Positions 1-7,013 of a stretch of DNA of 12,469 bases are shown here, piece by piece (positions within the stretch are counted from its first letter, which is position 1; every line of letters begins with the position of its first letter). A model generated the notes under the pieces. It searched no databases. It was not told where the DNA came from and saw only the letters and a list, made by a program, of their open reading frames with translations. Both the position numbers and the translations under genes were made by a program. The stretch is from JANQRV01 sp964533785 (lineage in GTDB: Bacteria > Bacteroidota > Bacteroidia > Chitinophagales > Saprospiraceae): positions 1 through 12,469 of the forward strand of contig CAZHNG010000205.1 in NCBI GenBank assembly GCA_964533785.1, written 5' to 3'.

Positions 1-22
1 GTCAATTAGTTAGAATTTTTAG

Positions 23-57
23 TCTAACTTCTAGCGTCTAGCGTCAAAAGTCTAGAA
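23..57. repeat. Short AGTCTA/TCTAGCG repeat cluster
   Basis: The stretch contains two tandem copies of a 7-base unit (TCTAGCG at 30-36 and 37-43), followed by TCAAAAGTCTAG. A related 19-base stretch (16 of 19 identical over 37-55) recurs at 1657-1675, directly after the DUF5691 stop codon. A shared core, GACTTTTGAC, appears in the opposite orientation at 1547-1556. All three copies are intergenic. This is the look of a dispersed, degenerate intergenic repeat; its role is unknown. Confidence 0.5.
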
Positions 58-82
58 CTATAAATTCATAGCAAAAATAAGA

Positions 83-223
83 TCAAAAGGAGTAGGGTTC
101 TACGACAAAAAGCGGAACTCCACCTAAAGGGATGGCATAGTGAATTTCCATGCTTTCTTGGGTTAAATATTTGATAGACAGGGTTTTATTGGTTAGTCTT
201 GTTTTGGCGCAGCAATTTCTCAT
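83..223 (-). CDS. Possible small protein (46 aa), unknown
   Basis: An ATG at 223 on the minus strand opens 46 codons ending in TGA at 83-85. The C-terminal half reads like a real peptide: MEIHYAIPLGG is followed by VPLFVVEPYSF, a hydrophobic, aromatic tail. It lies 158 nt beyond the ATPase stop on the same strand. The frame stays open upstream of the ATG for 18 more codons, back into the inverted repeat at 238-325, so the ORF might be a by-product of a conserved repeat rather than a gene. An internal ATG (codon 25) would give only 22 residues. No Shine-Dalgarno sequence is seen and I recognise no family. It is short enough to occur by chance. Confidence 0.3.
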   Translation of the reverse strand: MRNCCAKTRLTNKTLSIKYLTQESMEIHYAIPLGGVPLFVVEPYSF

Positions 224-237
224 GTGGAGTGTGCAGG

Positions 238-325
238 TATAGCCACTAAAACACCAAAGCACAAAATTCCTCGAAATTTAGTGTGGGTTTAGTGCTTTTG
301 AGTCTATAGCTATCGGTTTAGTGGC
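238..325. repeat. Imperfect long inverted repeat with TTTAGTG motifs
   Basis: The outer arms GCCACTAAA (242-250) and TTTAGTGGC (317-325) are perfectly complementary. An inner pair AAAGCAC (256-262) / GTGCTTT (292-298) and a central pair AAATT (264-268) / AATTT (275-279) nest inside. The heptamer TTTAGTG occurs at 277-283, 288-294 and 317-323, and its complement lies in the left arm. The whole could fold as an interrupted hairpin in RNA from either strand. It has no T-tract, so it is not a standard terminator. Confidence 0.55.
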
Positions 326-381
326 GGAGAAGAGCGTCTTGCTTATAATCACAAAAGAAATCGCTGGTTTTGGCGGCTACA

Positions 382-1467
382 TTATAACAAGGCTTTACAA
401 GCAAGATAAATATCTTTCCATTCCTTGCGTTCTTTCACGACGGTTTCAAGGTATTCCTGCCAGACAATTTTATCTTGTACAGGATCTTTGATCACGGCTC
501 CTTGTAAACCGGCTGCCACATCGGTAGCTTTCAATTGGCCATCCCCGAAATGACTGGCCAGAATGAGTCCGTTGCTGATTACGGAAATGGCTTCGGCGGG
601 ACTGAGCGTGCTGCTTGGCGATTTTAGTTTTTGGCGTTTGTCTTCCGTTAAGCCACTGCGCAATTCCCGAAAGATCGTAATAAGTCTGCGGATCTCTTTT
701 TCAGAAGTATCTACGGAAGGCAACTCCAGGTCCTTTCCAATTTTGGAGATTCTATCTTGCACTATTTTTATCTCTTCGTCTATAGAGTTAGGAATAGGCA
801 ACATCACTACGTTGAATCTTCTTTGTAACGCACTGGAGATCTCATTAATACCTTTGTCTCTATTATTGGCGGTGGCTATAACATTGAATCCGGCTACCGC
901 TTGAATTTCAGAATTGAGTTCCGGAATGGGTAAGGTTTTTTCGGATAATATGGTGATCAATGCATCTTGTACTTCGGCGGGCATTCTGGTCAATTCTTCG
1001 ATACGAACAATTTGTCCTGCCTGCATACCTTTCATCACCGGGCTGGGGATCAGGGCCTTTTCAGAAGGGCCCTCAGCGATGAGCCGGGCGTAATTCCAGC
1101 CGTACCGCAAAGCGTCTTCAGCAGCACCGGCCGTACCTTGTACCAATAAAGTAGACTTTCCGCTGATAGCTGCGGATAGGTGCTCTGATACCCAGGTTTT
1201 GGCAGTACCTGGGATTCCTACCAGCAACAGGGCGCGATCAGAAACCAAAGTAGCAACGGCAATTTCAATCAAACGCCGGTTCCCATAGTACTTGGGCTCA
1301 ATTACGGTGCCGTCTTCTAGCTCACCTCCCATAATATAGGTGACTACTGCCCATGGCGACAACTTCCAGTTTCTGGGGCGTTGACGGTTATCTGCCTGTT
1401 CCAGAGCCTTCAGTTCATGGACATAAAAATCTTCCGCGTGCGGCCTCAATATATTTTCAGTTGCCAT
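382..1467 (-). CDS. MoxR-family AAA+ ATPase, YehL-like
   Basis: This 361-aa cytoplasmic ATPase is probably a chaperone-like remodeller. The Walker A loop is GIPGTAKT at residues 84-91. The Walker B strand is IVRIEE (153-158). Sensor 1 is the ATANN stretch (198-202), and arginine-finger candidates R216/R217 lie in ALQRRF. The C-terminal lid contains STLSPAEAIS, where many MoxR proteins have an arginine after SP; here it is alanine. Length and the RIEELTR Walker B variant fit the YehL-type MoxR branch, which usually works with a VWA-domain partner and sits near DUF5682, DUF5691 and SWIM-finger genes. A DUF5691 gene lies 214 nt upstream on the same strand, supporting this. The start ATG at 1467 is preceded by A-rich sequence without a Shine-Dalgarno. 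The substrate is unknown. Confidence 0.88.
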   Translation of the reverse strand: MATENILRPHAEDFYVHELKALEQADNRQRPRNWKLSPWAVVTYIMGGELEDGTVIEPKYYGNRRLIEIAVATLVSDRALLLVGIPGTAKTWVSEHLSAAISGKSTLLVQGTAGAAEDALRYGWNYARLIAEGPSEKALIPSPVMKGMQAGQIVRIEELTRMPAEVQDALITILSEKTLPIPELNSEIQAVAGFNVIATANNRDKGINEISSALQRRFNVVMLPIPNSIDEEIKIVQDRISKIGKDLELPSVDTSEKEIRRLITIFRELRSGLTEDKRQKLKSPSSTLSPAEAISVISNGLILASHFGDGQLKATDVAAGLQGAVIKDPVQDKIVWQEYLETVVKERKEWKDIYLACKALL

Positions 1468-1491
1468 TTATTTCTTTTTATCATTGCTAAA

Positions 1492-1501
1492 TTCTTAAGA
1501 A
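1492..1501. repeat. Perfect 10-bp palindrome upstream of the ATPase start
   Basis: TTCTTAAGAA is a perfect palindrome ending 25 nt upstream of the ATPase start codon. It could be a protein-binding site or chance in AT-rich sequence. No promoter box matching TAnnTTTG was found on the minus strand in the 214-nt gap, so the ATPase may depend on read-through from the genes upstream. Confidence 0.2.
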
Positions 1502-1546
1502 AAACGCCGTTAAGTGCTCTATATTTGTACTCTGCTTTTATTTTTG

Positions 1547-1556
1547 GACTTTTGAC
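1547..1556 (+). repeat. Inverted copy of the GACTTTTGAC repeat core
   Basis: This decamer is the exact reverse complement of GTCAAAAGTC within the repeat cluster near position 43. It lies in the 214-nt gap between the DUF5691 and ATPase genes. With the copy at 1657-1675 it forms an inverted pair (8 bp, 1547-1554 with 1665-1672) bounding about 110 nt of otherwise featureless sequence. Confidence 0.35.
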
Positions 1557-1656
1557 ATAACGTTCTAAGTGTTTGATAATCAATTGAAAAGGCACTTCGG
1601 GGTAATCGTTTTACTTGCATTTATCTACTGATTCTCAGATTGTTACTGTTGATCTA

Positions 1657-1675
1657 TCTAGCACCAAAAGTCTAA
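1657..1675. repeat. Second copy of the TCTAGC-CAAAAGTCTA repeat
   Basis: The 19 bases match 37-55 at 16 positions. The copy lies six bases beyond the DUF5691 stop codon in the direction of transcription. The copy near position 40 also lies downstream of a minus-strand gene. The pattern suggests an intergenic dispersed repeat with a preference for gene 3' ends, but two copies cannot prove it. Confidence 0.45.
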
Positions 1676-1681
1676 TTTTAT

Positions 1682-3214
1682 TTACCTCGCTGTTTTTTCT
1701 AAAATGGATTGGCGCATTTCCTTTCTGAATAACAAAGTACTTATAAACGTTTCAACATCCTTTTGCCATAATGCCCATAAGCGGGTGTGGGTAGGCCATC
1801 CCTTCTGTAAAACGCCGAATAGATCCGGATTAACCTGGTAAGCAGCGTGCCGGAGAATTTCCTGGTAATGCTCTCCCGTCCACGATAAACTATGATGTTC
1901 AGAAAGCCAATTTTGAATGCGGCGGATCACCTCCCGGGCTAATTTATCCTCCCAATTGGAGGTATGAGTCTGCAGCAAATGAATGATCAATTGATAATCC
2001 GACGGCAGATTGGGATGAAAATTGAAATAATACAGAACTATTTTGTTAAATAAATGAGGCGGCCAACTGCTGATCAATCTCTTGCAGACTTTATTGTTCC
2101 AATAACTGTTTTCTTTAGCCCTTAACCATAGCCTGGCAAAAGCCTCCATCCAATTAATGTCCTGATGTAAATAGGTCGCCTCGGCCATGGCGAAATGTAA
2201 TAAATTAAACCAATCGCTTTTAAAAATATGTTCCAGTAAACGGTCGGGCTCTAAATGAAATACCTTTTCCCAATGCTGAGGTGGAATGACTGCAATAATA
2301 CCATAGAATTGACTTGATCTTGCACCGAGTTGCAGCGTGTTATTATGGTTGCCTACTAACGGACTTAGACGGTCAGGATATTTTTCAGGCAGTTTTATCT
2401 TTACTTCACCATCGCGGGTTAGGTTGAGATGATCTGCTGCAAAAGCAGTCAACTGTTTTGAAAATGATGTTCCTTTAAGCTGTACCAATAAGGAGGCTGC
2501 AGCGGTTTGCACATCATGGGATTCACTCTTTATCCCTTCTTCTAAAAACGCCTCATCGTTCATTGAAAGATTGATTTTCAATGACTCGATAAAGGAAACT
2601 TTCAACCAATCAGGCTCTTGGTCCCAGGTTTGCCGGAGCAAGGCAATGGCTTTTTCAGGATCTTTTGTGCGCAACTTTTTCAGCCATTTTTTCCGTGCGT
2701 CGACAGTTCCCGACTCCCAATCTGTTAGGTCTATCGCAGCTTCCAGGGTTTTCCATGTGGGATGTATTTGTTGCAGCCACAATCCGGTAGCCGTCAGTGC
2801 TGGTCTTATCTTGGGCCAAAGGGAGGGATCGATTAAACAATGATCAAATAATACTGGTAAACTTTCAGGAGGAAAGCTCTTTTTGTTACGGACTACCAGG
2901 TCTATGAATTCTTCAAGTGCGTTGGCAAAACTTCCATCCAGAATGAGATTGAGATGATGGACTGATTTTGGGTGTAGAGGAGCCTGTTCGTCAGGCGGGG
3001 GTGGAACCATAGCGTTGTTTTGGGCAAAACCTATTTTCCCTTTTGCCTTGACGAGTTGATTCAGTTTCACCAGCGTTGCAAGAACTTCTTCTTCTTTATT
3101 AGTTTTCGTATCGGAAAGGGCGTAATTTTTCCGTTCCGTTCCCAGAATCATAAGCTCTTCCAATTCTTTCCACTGCTGCTCTAAATTATCGTATGATTTA
3201 TGTGTTTCCTGCAA
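1682..3214 (-). CDS. DUF5691 family protein
   Basis: A 510-aa soluble protein, predicted all-helical, with no signal peptide or membrane segment. Two signatures point to DUF5691: an N-terminal MILGTER (residues 22-28), and a central block with RKKWLKKLRTKDPEKA (174-189), then LLRQTW and a following EPDWLKVSF helix. The family is uncharacterised. Its genes commonly lie beside YehL-like MoxR ATPases, as here, so a role as adaptor or co-factor of that ATPase is inferred from context. The start is TTG: no in-frame ATG exists before residue 22, and AGGA lies 5 nt ahead of the TTG. The gene begins 11 nt after lepB ends, suggesting co-transcription and perhaps translational coupling with the peptidase. 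A PPPP run (71-74) follows a charged N-terminal segment and may mark a linker. Confidence 0.8.
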   Translation of the reverse strand: MQETHKSYDNLEQQWKELEELMILGTERKNYALSDTKTNKEEEVLATLVKLNQLVKAKGKIGFAQNNAMVPPPPDEQAPLHPKSVHHLNLILDGSFANALEEFIDLVVRNKKSFPPESLPVLFDHCLIDPSLWPKIRPALTATGLWLQQIHPTWKTLEAAIDLTDWESGTVDARKKWLKKLRTKDPEKAIALLRQTWDQEPDWLKVSFIESLKINLSMNDEAFLEEGIKSESHDVQTAAASLLVQLKGTSFSKQLTAFAADHLNLTRDGEVKIKLPEKYPDRLSPLVGNHNNTLQLGARSSQFYGIIAVIPPQHWEKVFHLEPDRLLEHIFKSDWFNLLHFAMAEATYLHQDINWMEAFARLWLRAKENSYWNNKVCKRLISSWPPHLFNKIVLYYFNFHPNLPSDYQLIIHLLQTHTSNWEDKLAREVIRRIQNWLSEHHSLSWTGEHYQEILRHAAYQVNPDLFGVLQKGWPTHTRLWALWQKDVETFISTLLFRKEMRQSILEKTAR

Positions 3215-3219
3215 TTTTA

Positions 3220-3223
3220 TCCT
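3220..3223 (-). promoter_or_regulatory. Shine-Dalgarno-like AGGA supporting the TTG start of DUF5691
   Basis: On the minus strand AGGA is followed by TAAAA and then the TTG codon at 3214. This is one of the few recognisable ribosome-binding sequences in the window. It decides the start, since there is no in-frame ATG near the expected N-terminus. Confidence 0.45.
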
Positions 3224-3225
3224 GC

Positions 3226-4992
3226 TTATTCCAGGTGCCGGCCAACCAATCCGATCCGCCTCCAGTTAATCCCTTTGGAAATAGTACCTTCTCTTAAAGC
3301 AAACCAAATGAACAGAGGACGACCGACAATGTGATCCATGGGAACAAAACCCCATACCCTTGCGTCTTCGGAGTTGTGGCGGTTGTCTCCCATCATCCAG
3401 TAATAATCCATTTTGAAGGTATATTCATCCGTTTCCTGGCCATTGATGAATATCTTACCATTTTTGATTTCAAAATCATTCTCTTCGTAAACATTAATGA
3501 TGCGTTCGTAGAGGGCAATATTTTCCGGCGATATTTTCACAGTGGCCCCGGCTTTCGGTATGTAGACCGGGCCAAAATTATCGACTGTCCAGTTTGGAAA
3601 GTGCTCCGGATCGTGCGGGAATAGTCGCAGCGGGTTAAGCTCATGATTTCTGACCGAAAGCAGGCTGTCCGTTCTTAAGCTGTTGGCTTGATCATCCGTT
3701 AGGGACAGGTATAGCCTGCCCTCGGAAATCTGATAGCGAAAATTGGCATTGTCGATGCCATATTTATTGAAAAGGATTTGAGGGCTGTAGCCGTTAGGAA
3801 GCGTCACCAGGTATTCCATCGTAGGTTCCGCCACGATATTAGGGTCAAGTGATCTGAGGTTTTCGGCCTGGCCTTCATTCATAATAAGCAAGCGGGAACC
3901 GGTAGTTGGGTCGGTTGTTAGCCGGTCTTCTTCAGAGACCCCCCATTCGGTGAAACGTTCTTCATTGAGACCGTTCTCCGCTTTAACGTGGTAGATATAT
4001 TGTATGTTCTTGGGGTTTTCAACAGCTTCGCCATTGATGTATAACTGCCGGTTGATGATTTGGATCGAATCACCGGGTAAACCCACACATCTTTTGATGT
4101 AGTGATCTCTTTTATCTACCGGGCGAGTGATCAGTTTCTTCCTTCCACTTCTGATCATTCGGGCATGATTAGCAGGAACGGAATTATAGCGGTAATCCTG
4201 GACGCTCCAGGTGCGGGTTGGGAAGACGTACACACTATCCCCGGCAGGAAAATTAAAGACCACGGGGGAATTGTGCTTTATTTCTCTAATAGCCGGCAAG
4301 CGGTATTGCTTTAATTCAGGACGTTCAAAATACGATTCCCCTCCTACTACGGGAACTCTATTGTGCAAAAGAGGTACCATGGCAATCGTTTTGGGCGTTC
4401 TGATGCCGTAACTTGCTTTACTAACAAAGAGAAAGTCGCCCACCATGAGAGAACCTTCCATCGAAGAGGTAGGGATCATATAAGCTTCAATGAGAAACAT
4501 ACGAATGAACGCAGCGGCAAAAACGGCAAAGACAATTGCTTCTACCCATTCGCGCTGGGGGGATTTCCGGTAAGGATTATTCTCTTCGAGCTTTTTAAGG
4601 AGCTTGGTCTTATTTTTCTCTTTCGCTTCTTCTATCTTCGCTTTGTAGGCAGCTTCCTGCTCCCGGGTAGGACCGCCGTAAATTTCTTTTTCACTGAAAC
4701 CTAAATAAAGGAAATAAATAGGAGTAAATACTATTGCCAGGGCACTTTGCCATAACCTATACTTTTGAAAAGAGCGAACCATATCTACGGCCATTCCTGC
4801 GTAAATAAAGATATTGACGATCGGGATAAGAAGGAGAGCTGCCCACCACGGTTTTCTACCGATCAATTTACACCAGACCACAAAGTTTAGTCCGGGGATA
4901 AGTCCTTTCCAACCTGCTTCTCCTGCCTTTCTGAAAAGAAAGAACAACGATACGCTCAGTACGCAATAGTAAATAATCAAAAACAGCGTCAT
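3226..4992 (-). CDS. lepB: Signal peptidase I with N-terminal membrane domain
   Basis: This inner-membrane serine protease removes signal peptides from exported pre-proteins. At 588 aa it is much longer than typical SPase I. Residues 1-100 form a multi-pass region with FRKAGEAGWKGLIPGLN (20-36) and LLIPIVNIFIYAG (54-66), resembling DUF5684. A charged, Lys/Glu-rich linker follows (about 108-147), then the classic membrane anchor (about 150-168). The catalytic serine is S177 in IPTSSMEGS. The general-base lysine is K300 in YIKRCVGLPGD. The final conserved box is MMGDNRHNSEDARVWGFVP (533-551). Between the lysine box and that box lie about 220 residues of extra periplasmic domain. All catalytic boxes are intact. 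The gene heads a run with DUF5691 11 nt downstream. The ATG at 4992 opens directly into a hydrophobic segment, supporting this start. Confidence 0.93.
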   Translation of the reverse strand: MTLFLIIYYCVLSVSLFFLFRKAGEAGWKGLIPGLNFVVWCKLIGRKPWWAALLLIPIVNIFIYAGMAVDMVRSFQKYRLWQSALAIVFTPIYFLYLGFSEKEIYGGPTREQEAAYKAKIEEAKEKNKTKLLKKLEENNPYRKSPQREWVEAIVFAVFAAAFIRMFLIEAYMIPTSSMEGSLMVGDFLFVSKASYGIRTPKTIAMVPLLHNRVPVVGGESYFERPELKQYRLPAIREIKHNSPVVFNFPAGDSVYVFPTRTWSVQDYRYNSVPANHARMIRSGRKKLITRPVDKRDHYIKRCVGLPGDSIQIINRQLYINGEAVENPKNIQYIYHVKAENGLNEERFTEWGVSEEDRLTTDPTTGSRLLIMNEGQAENLRSLDPNIVAEPTMEYLVTLPNGYSPQILFNKYGIDNANFRYQISEGRLYLSLTDDQANSLRTDSLLSVRNHELNPLRLFPHDPEHFPNWTVDNFGPVYIPKAGATVKISPENIALYERIINVYEENDFEIKNGKIFINGQETDEYTFKMDYYWMMGDNRHNSEDARVWGFVPMDHIVGRPLFIWFALREGTISKGINWRRIGLVGRHLE

Positions 4993-5029
4993 GATCGCTT
5001 GATTTTAAATATAACAAAATATTGAACCC

Positions 5030-5037
5030 CAAAGATA
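5030..5037 (-). promoter_or_regulatory. Bacteroidota-type -7 box for lepB
   Basis: On the minus strand the sequence is TATCTTTG, an exact match to the TAnnTTTG -7 consensus of Bacteroidota primary sigma factor promoters. It lies 37 nt ahead of the lepB ATG, giving a leader of about 30 nt. No clear TTG-type -33 box is seen at the usual distance, so the call rests on one element. Confidence 0.4.
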
Positions 5038-5096
5038 ATGGAAAAAGGGAAGGCGATAATAGTTTACTAGACAAACAATGTTTTTTTCCATACCAG

Positions 5097-5129
5097 AAAA
5101 AAAGAAAGGGTACCATATTGATACCCTTT
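5097..5129 (-). terminator. Minus-strand intrinsic terminator-like hairpin
   Basis: Arms AAAGGGTA (5105-5112) and TACCCTTT (5122-5129) form a perfect 8-bp stem with a 9-nt loop. Read on the minus strand, the stem is followed by C and then seven T residues (complement of A5097-5103). Transcription arriving from the right would stop about 60 nt before the lepB promoter box. No minus-strand gene lies to the right that would need it. Confidence 0.5.
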
Positions 5130-5157
5130 GTCGTAATAAATCATGAGATTATAATTC

Positions 5158-5186
5158 CAGCCAATTGGTCGTCTGGCTGTTTTTTT
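5158..5186 (+). terminator. Plus-strand intrinsic terminator-like hairpin
   Basis: CAGCCA (5158-5163) pairs with TGGCTG (5174-5179) around a 10-nt loop and is followed immediately by seven T residues (5180-5186). This is a textbook intrinsic terminator for rightward transcription. There is no plus-strand gene immediately to the left (lepB reads away), so its client is unknown. A small or antisense RNA is possible. Confidence 0.5.
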
Positions 5187-5350
5187 GAAGATAACTGAGG
5201 ATTAATTTGTTAGTAGTAAGTAATTTGTTTTCTAACCAACGTTAGTTGACTTTATTCTTATTGACAAATCAAATTTTTGATGTTGTAAAGATGTTGCATT
5301 CTTCGTAGATGGTAAAGTACAATAAGGGTGTATTCTGGGGTATTATTTAG

Positions 5351-5358
5351 TATGTTTG
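5351..5358 (+). promoter_or_regulatory. Possible -7 promoter box for the 480-aa gene
   Basis: TATGTTTG matches TAnnTTTG and would give a leader of roughly 130 nt before the ATG at 5498. No matching -33 element is visible upstream, so this is a weak call. Confidence 0.22.
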
Positions 5359-5460
5359 TTGTATAAATAATTGAAAAACATAGTTTTAAGATAATAGAGC
5401 TTTATTTTTCTGTAACTCTGAGCCCGGCTTTTCGTAAATACTATCACTTGTAGAACCATT

Positions 5461-5477
5461 TTTTTCCTTTGGAAAAA
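5461..5477 (+). promoter_or_regulatory. Tight hairpin in the leader of the 480-aa gene
   Basis: TTTTTCC (5461-5467) and GGAAAAA (5471-5477) form a perfect 7-bp stem with a 3-nt loop, ending 20 nt before the start codon. It could influence translation initiation, but AT-rich leaders often contain such stems. Confidence 0.3.
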
Positions 5478-5497
5478 GTCCAATAAGCAAAACAGAG

Positions 5498-6940
5498 ATG
5501 GCAAAGAGTAAAATCGTACAATACGTTGAGGCTTTAAACCCAAAACAAAAAGAGCGTTTTAGGCAGTTCGTGAATTCGCCGTATTTTAATCAACACAAGA
5601 AGACGCAGCAGTTATTGGATGTGCTTATCAAGCAACTTAACCGGAAGAAACCGAACATTTCTAAGGAATTTCTTTTCAAGCAGCTGTATCCGCAGGAAAA
5701 ATTCGATGAACAGAAACTGTTTAACGTCATGTCGTATTTGAAAAAGATGTATCAGAAATTTCTGGCATACGAATATGTGGAAAGCCATGAAACCAAGACG
5801 GAATTGCTAACCCTGGAGGCAGCATTCAAACATAACAGGGGAGCCTCTCTACTGAAGAACAGAGCCCGGTATTTAGAGAAAAAAATCAATGATGACCCTC
5901 AAAAAGATTATCAGTATTATTTCACCAATTACCGGATCAATTACCTGTTGGGGTTTCACGAAGATGAGTACAGCGGCAAAGACAAACAGGTGGCCCTGCA
6001 AAAAATGCTGACCAACTTCGATCTGTACTATATGTCGGAAAAGTTAAAGATGTGTTGCTTGTTGTACGGCAACAAGATCACCTCAAACAGAGATTATGAA
6101 TTTTACTTTTTGGAAGAATTGTTAGCGTATATTCGTGGAAATTGGGATAAACTTAAAGAGAATATTGTCATTAAGCTGTATTATCATATCTTGATGTCTC
6201 AAATGGAAGAAGATGTCGAACATTACAAGAAATTGAAGGAAATACTTGAGCATGAATTTCAGTATTTGAACAAAGAAGACCAAAAAAACCTCTACGATGC
6301 GGCTCAAAATTATTGCACCACCCGTTTCAATAAAGGAGAGTATCATTACATCAATGATCTGTTTGAATTATGTCAATTAGGCGTAAAAACTAAAATGCTT
6401 TTGGCAGACGGTTATATTTCTGAATGGGATTACAAAAACACGACTACCATCGGTGGCGTCTTGCAAAAATTCGATTGGACAGAACAATTCCTTGAAGATT
6501 TTAAGCAATATTTACCTGCCCATAAACGTGAAAATGCCTACAATTACAACCGGGCAAATTTGTTTTTTCACCAAAAAAAATACGATAAGGTGCAAAGAGC
6601 CTTACTTAACGTGCAATTCACCGACGTCAAATACCATATAAATTCTACAATATTATTATTAAGAACTTATTATAAAACGGGGGACACCGAAGCGCTGCTT
6701 TCTTCCATCGAAACTTTTCGTATTTTCATAATGCGGAATAAAGAGATAACGACCAATCAAAAGCGAGGGCATACTAATTTTTTGCGGTTTAAGAAAAAGC
6801 TGGCTTTGTTAAAGCATAATCATGATTTTTACGCTACTGCTGAATACGAGAAAAAATTGGCCAAACTAAAAACAGACATTGAAAAAGCCGACCCGGTGAT
6901 GAATAAATACTGGTTATTGGAAGAATGTAAATCGAAATAG
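5498..6940 (+). CDS. Hypothetical helical protein, 480 aa
   Basis: I do not recognise a named family. The protein is lysine-, tyrosine- and leucine-rich, with no signal peptide or membrane segment, and is predicted to be almost entirely alpha-helical. The N-terminus reads VEALNPKQKERFRQFVNSPY (residues 10-29), followed by a FNQHKKTQQLLDVL helix. This resembles a domain opening seen in many uncharacterised Bacteroidota proteins, but I can name no Pfam entry for it. The middle and end (about 180-470) show paired amphipathic helices suggestive of TPR-like or alpha-solenoid repeats, for example around residues 345-405 (NYNRANLFFHQKKYDKVQRA). A scaffold or interaction role is inferred from fold only. 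The ATG at 5498 follows AACAGAG, a poor Shine-Dalgarno. The next gene starts 73 nt downstream on the same strand with no terminator between, so co-transcription is possible. Confidence 0.8.
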   Translation: MAKSKIVQYVEALNPKQKERFRQFVNSPYFNQHKKTQQLLDVLIKQLNRKKPNISKEFLFKQLYPQEKFDEQKLFNVMSYLKKMYQKFLAYEYVESHETKTELLTLEAAFKHNRGASLLKNRARYLEKKINDDPQKDYQYYFTNYRINYLLGFHEDEYSGKDKQVALQKMLTNFDLYYMSEKLKMCCLLYGNKITSNRDYEFYFLEELLAYIRGNWDKLKENIVIKLYYHILMSQMEEDVEHYKKLKEILEHEFQYLNKEDQKNLYDAAQNYCTTRFNKGEYHYINDLFELCQLGVKTKMLLADGYISEWDYKNTTTIGGVLQKFDWTEQFLEDFKQYLPAHKRENAYNYNRANLFFHQKKYDKVQRALLNVQFTDVKYHINSTILLLRTYYKTGDTEALLSSIETFRIFIMRNKEITTNQKRGHTNFLRFKKKLALLKHNHDFYATAEYEKKLAKLKTDIEKADPVMNKYWLLEECKSK

Positions 6941-7013
6941 TAGTCCTTTGGGTCAGTAATAATTACATCCGGTTTTTTCTACGGACCATAATGCAAGCAC
7001 AAAGATTCAACCA

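Larger units (their letters stand above)
1..381. other. Intergenic region 3' of the MoxR-type ATPase gene
   Basis: No large gene is visible here. Reading leftward from the ATPase stop, the stretch holds an imperfect inverted repeat (238-325), a possible small ORF (83-223, minus) and a short repeat cluster of TCTAGCG type (23-57). I see no convincing intrinsic terminator for the ATPase gene. Leftward transcription could therefore continue past position 1 toward genes outside the window. Confidence 0.6.
4993..5497. other. Divergent intergenic region with terminator-like hairpins
   Basis: This 505-nt region lies between divergently transcribed genes. It holds a promoter-like box for lepB (5030-5037), a minus-strand terminator-like hairpin (5097-5129), a plus-strand terminator-like hairpin (5158-5186), an imperfect 14-bp palindrome centred on 5240/5241, a small hairpin at 5268-5281 (ATCAAA/TTTGAT), a possible plus-strand promoter box (5351-5358) and a leader hairpin (5461-5477). 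No ORF here looks protein-like. Confidence 0.6.

Noticed and set aside
563..904. 113-codon plus-strand ORF within the ATPase gene
   Set aside because: Lies antisense inside a well-supported AAA+ ATPase with intact motifs; a shadow frame.
1520..1527. TATATTTG promoter-like box on the plus strand between the DUF5691 and ATPase genes
   Set aside because: Points away from both genes, no -33 element at the right distance, and no plus-strand gene follows.
5343..5543. 66-codon minus-strand ORF overlapping the start of the 480-aa gene
   Set aside because: It overlaps the 5' end of a convincing longer gene and has no recognisable features; treated as a shadow.
6991..7013. Upstream ATG at 6991 as start of the glycosidase-like gene
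   Set aside because: Out of frame with the signal peptide beginning at 7014.
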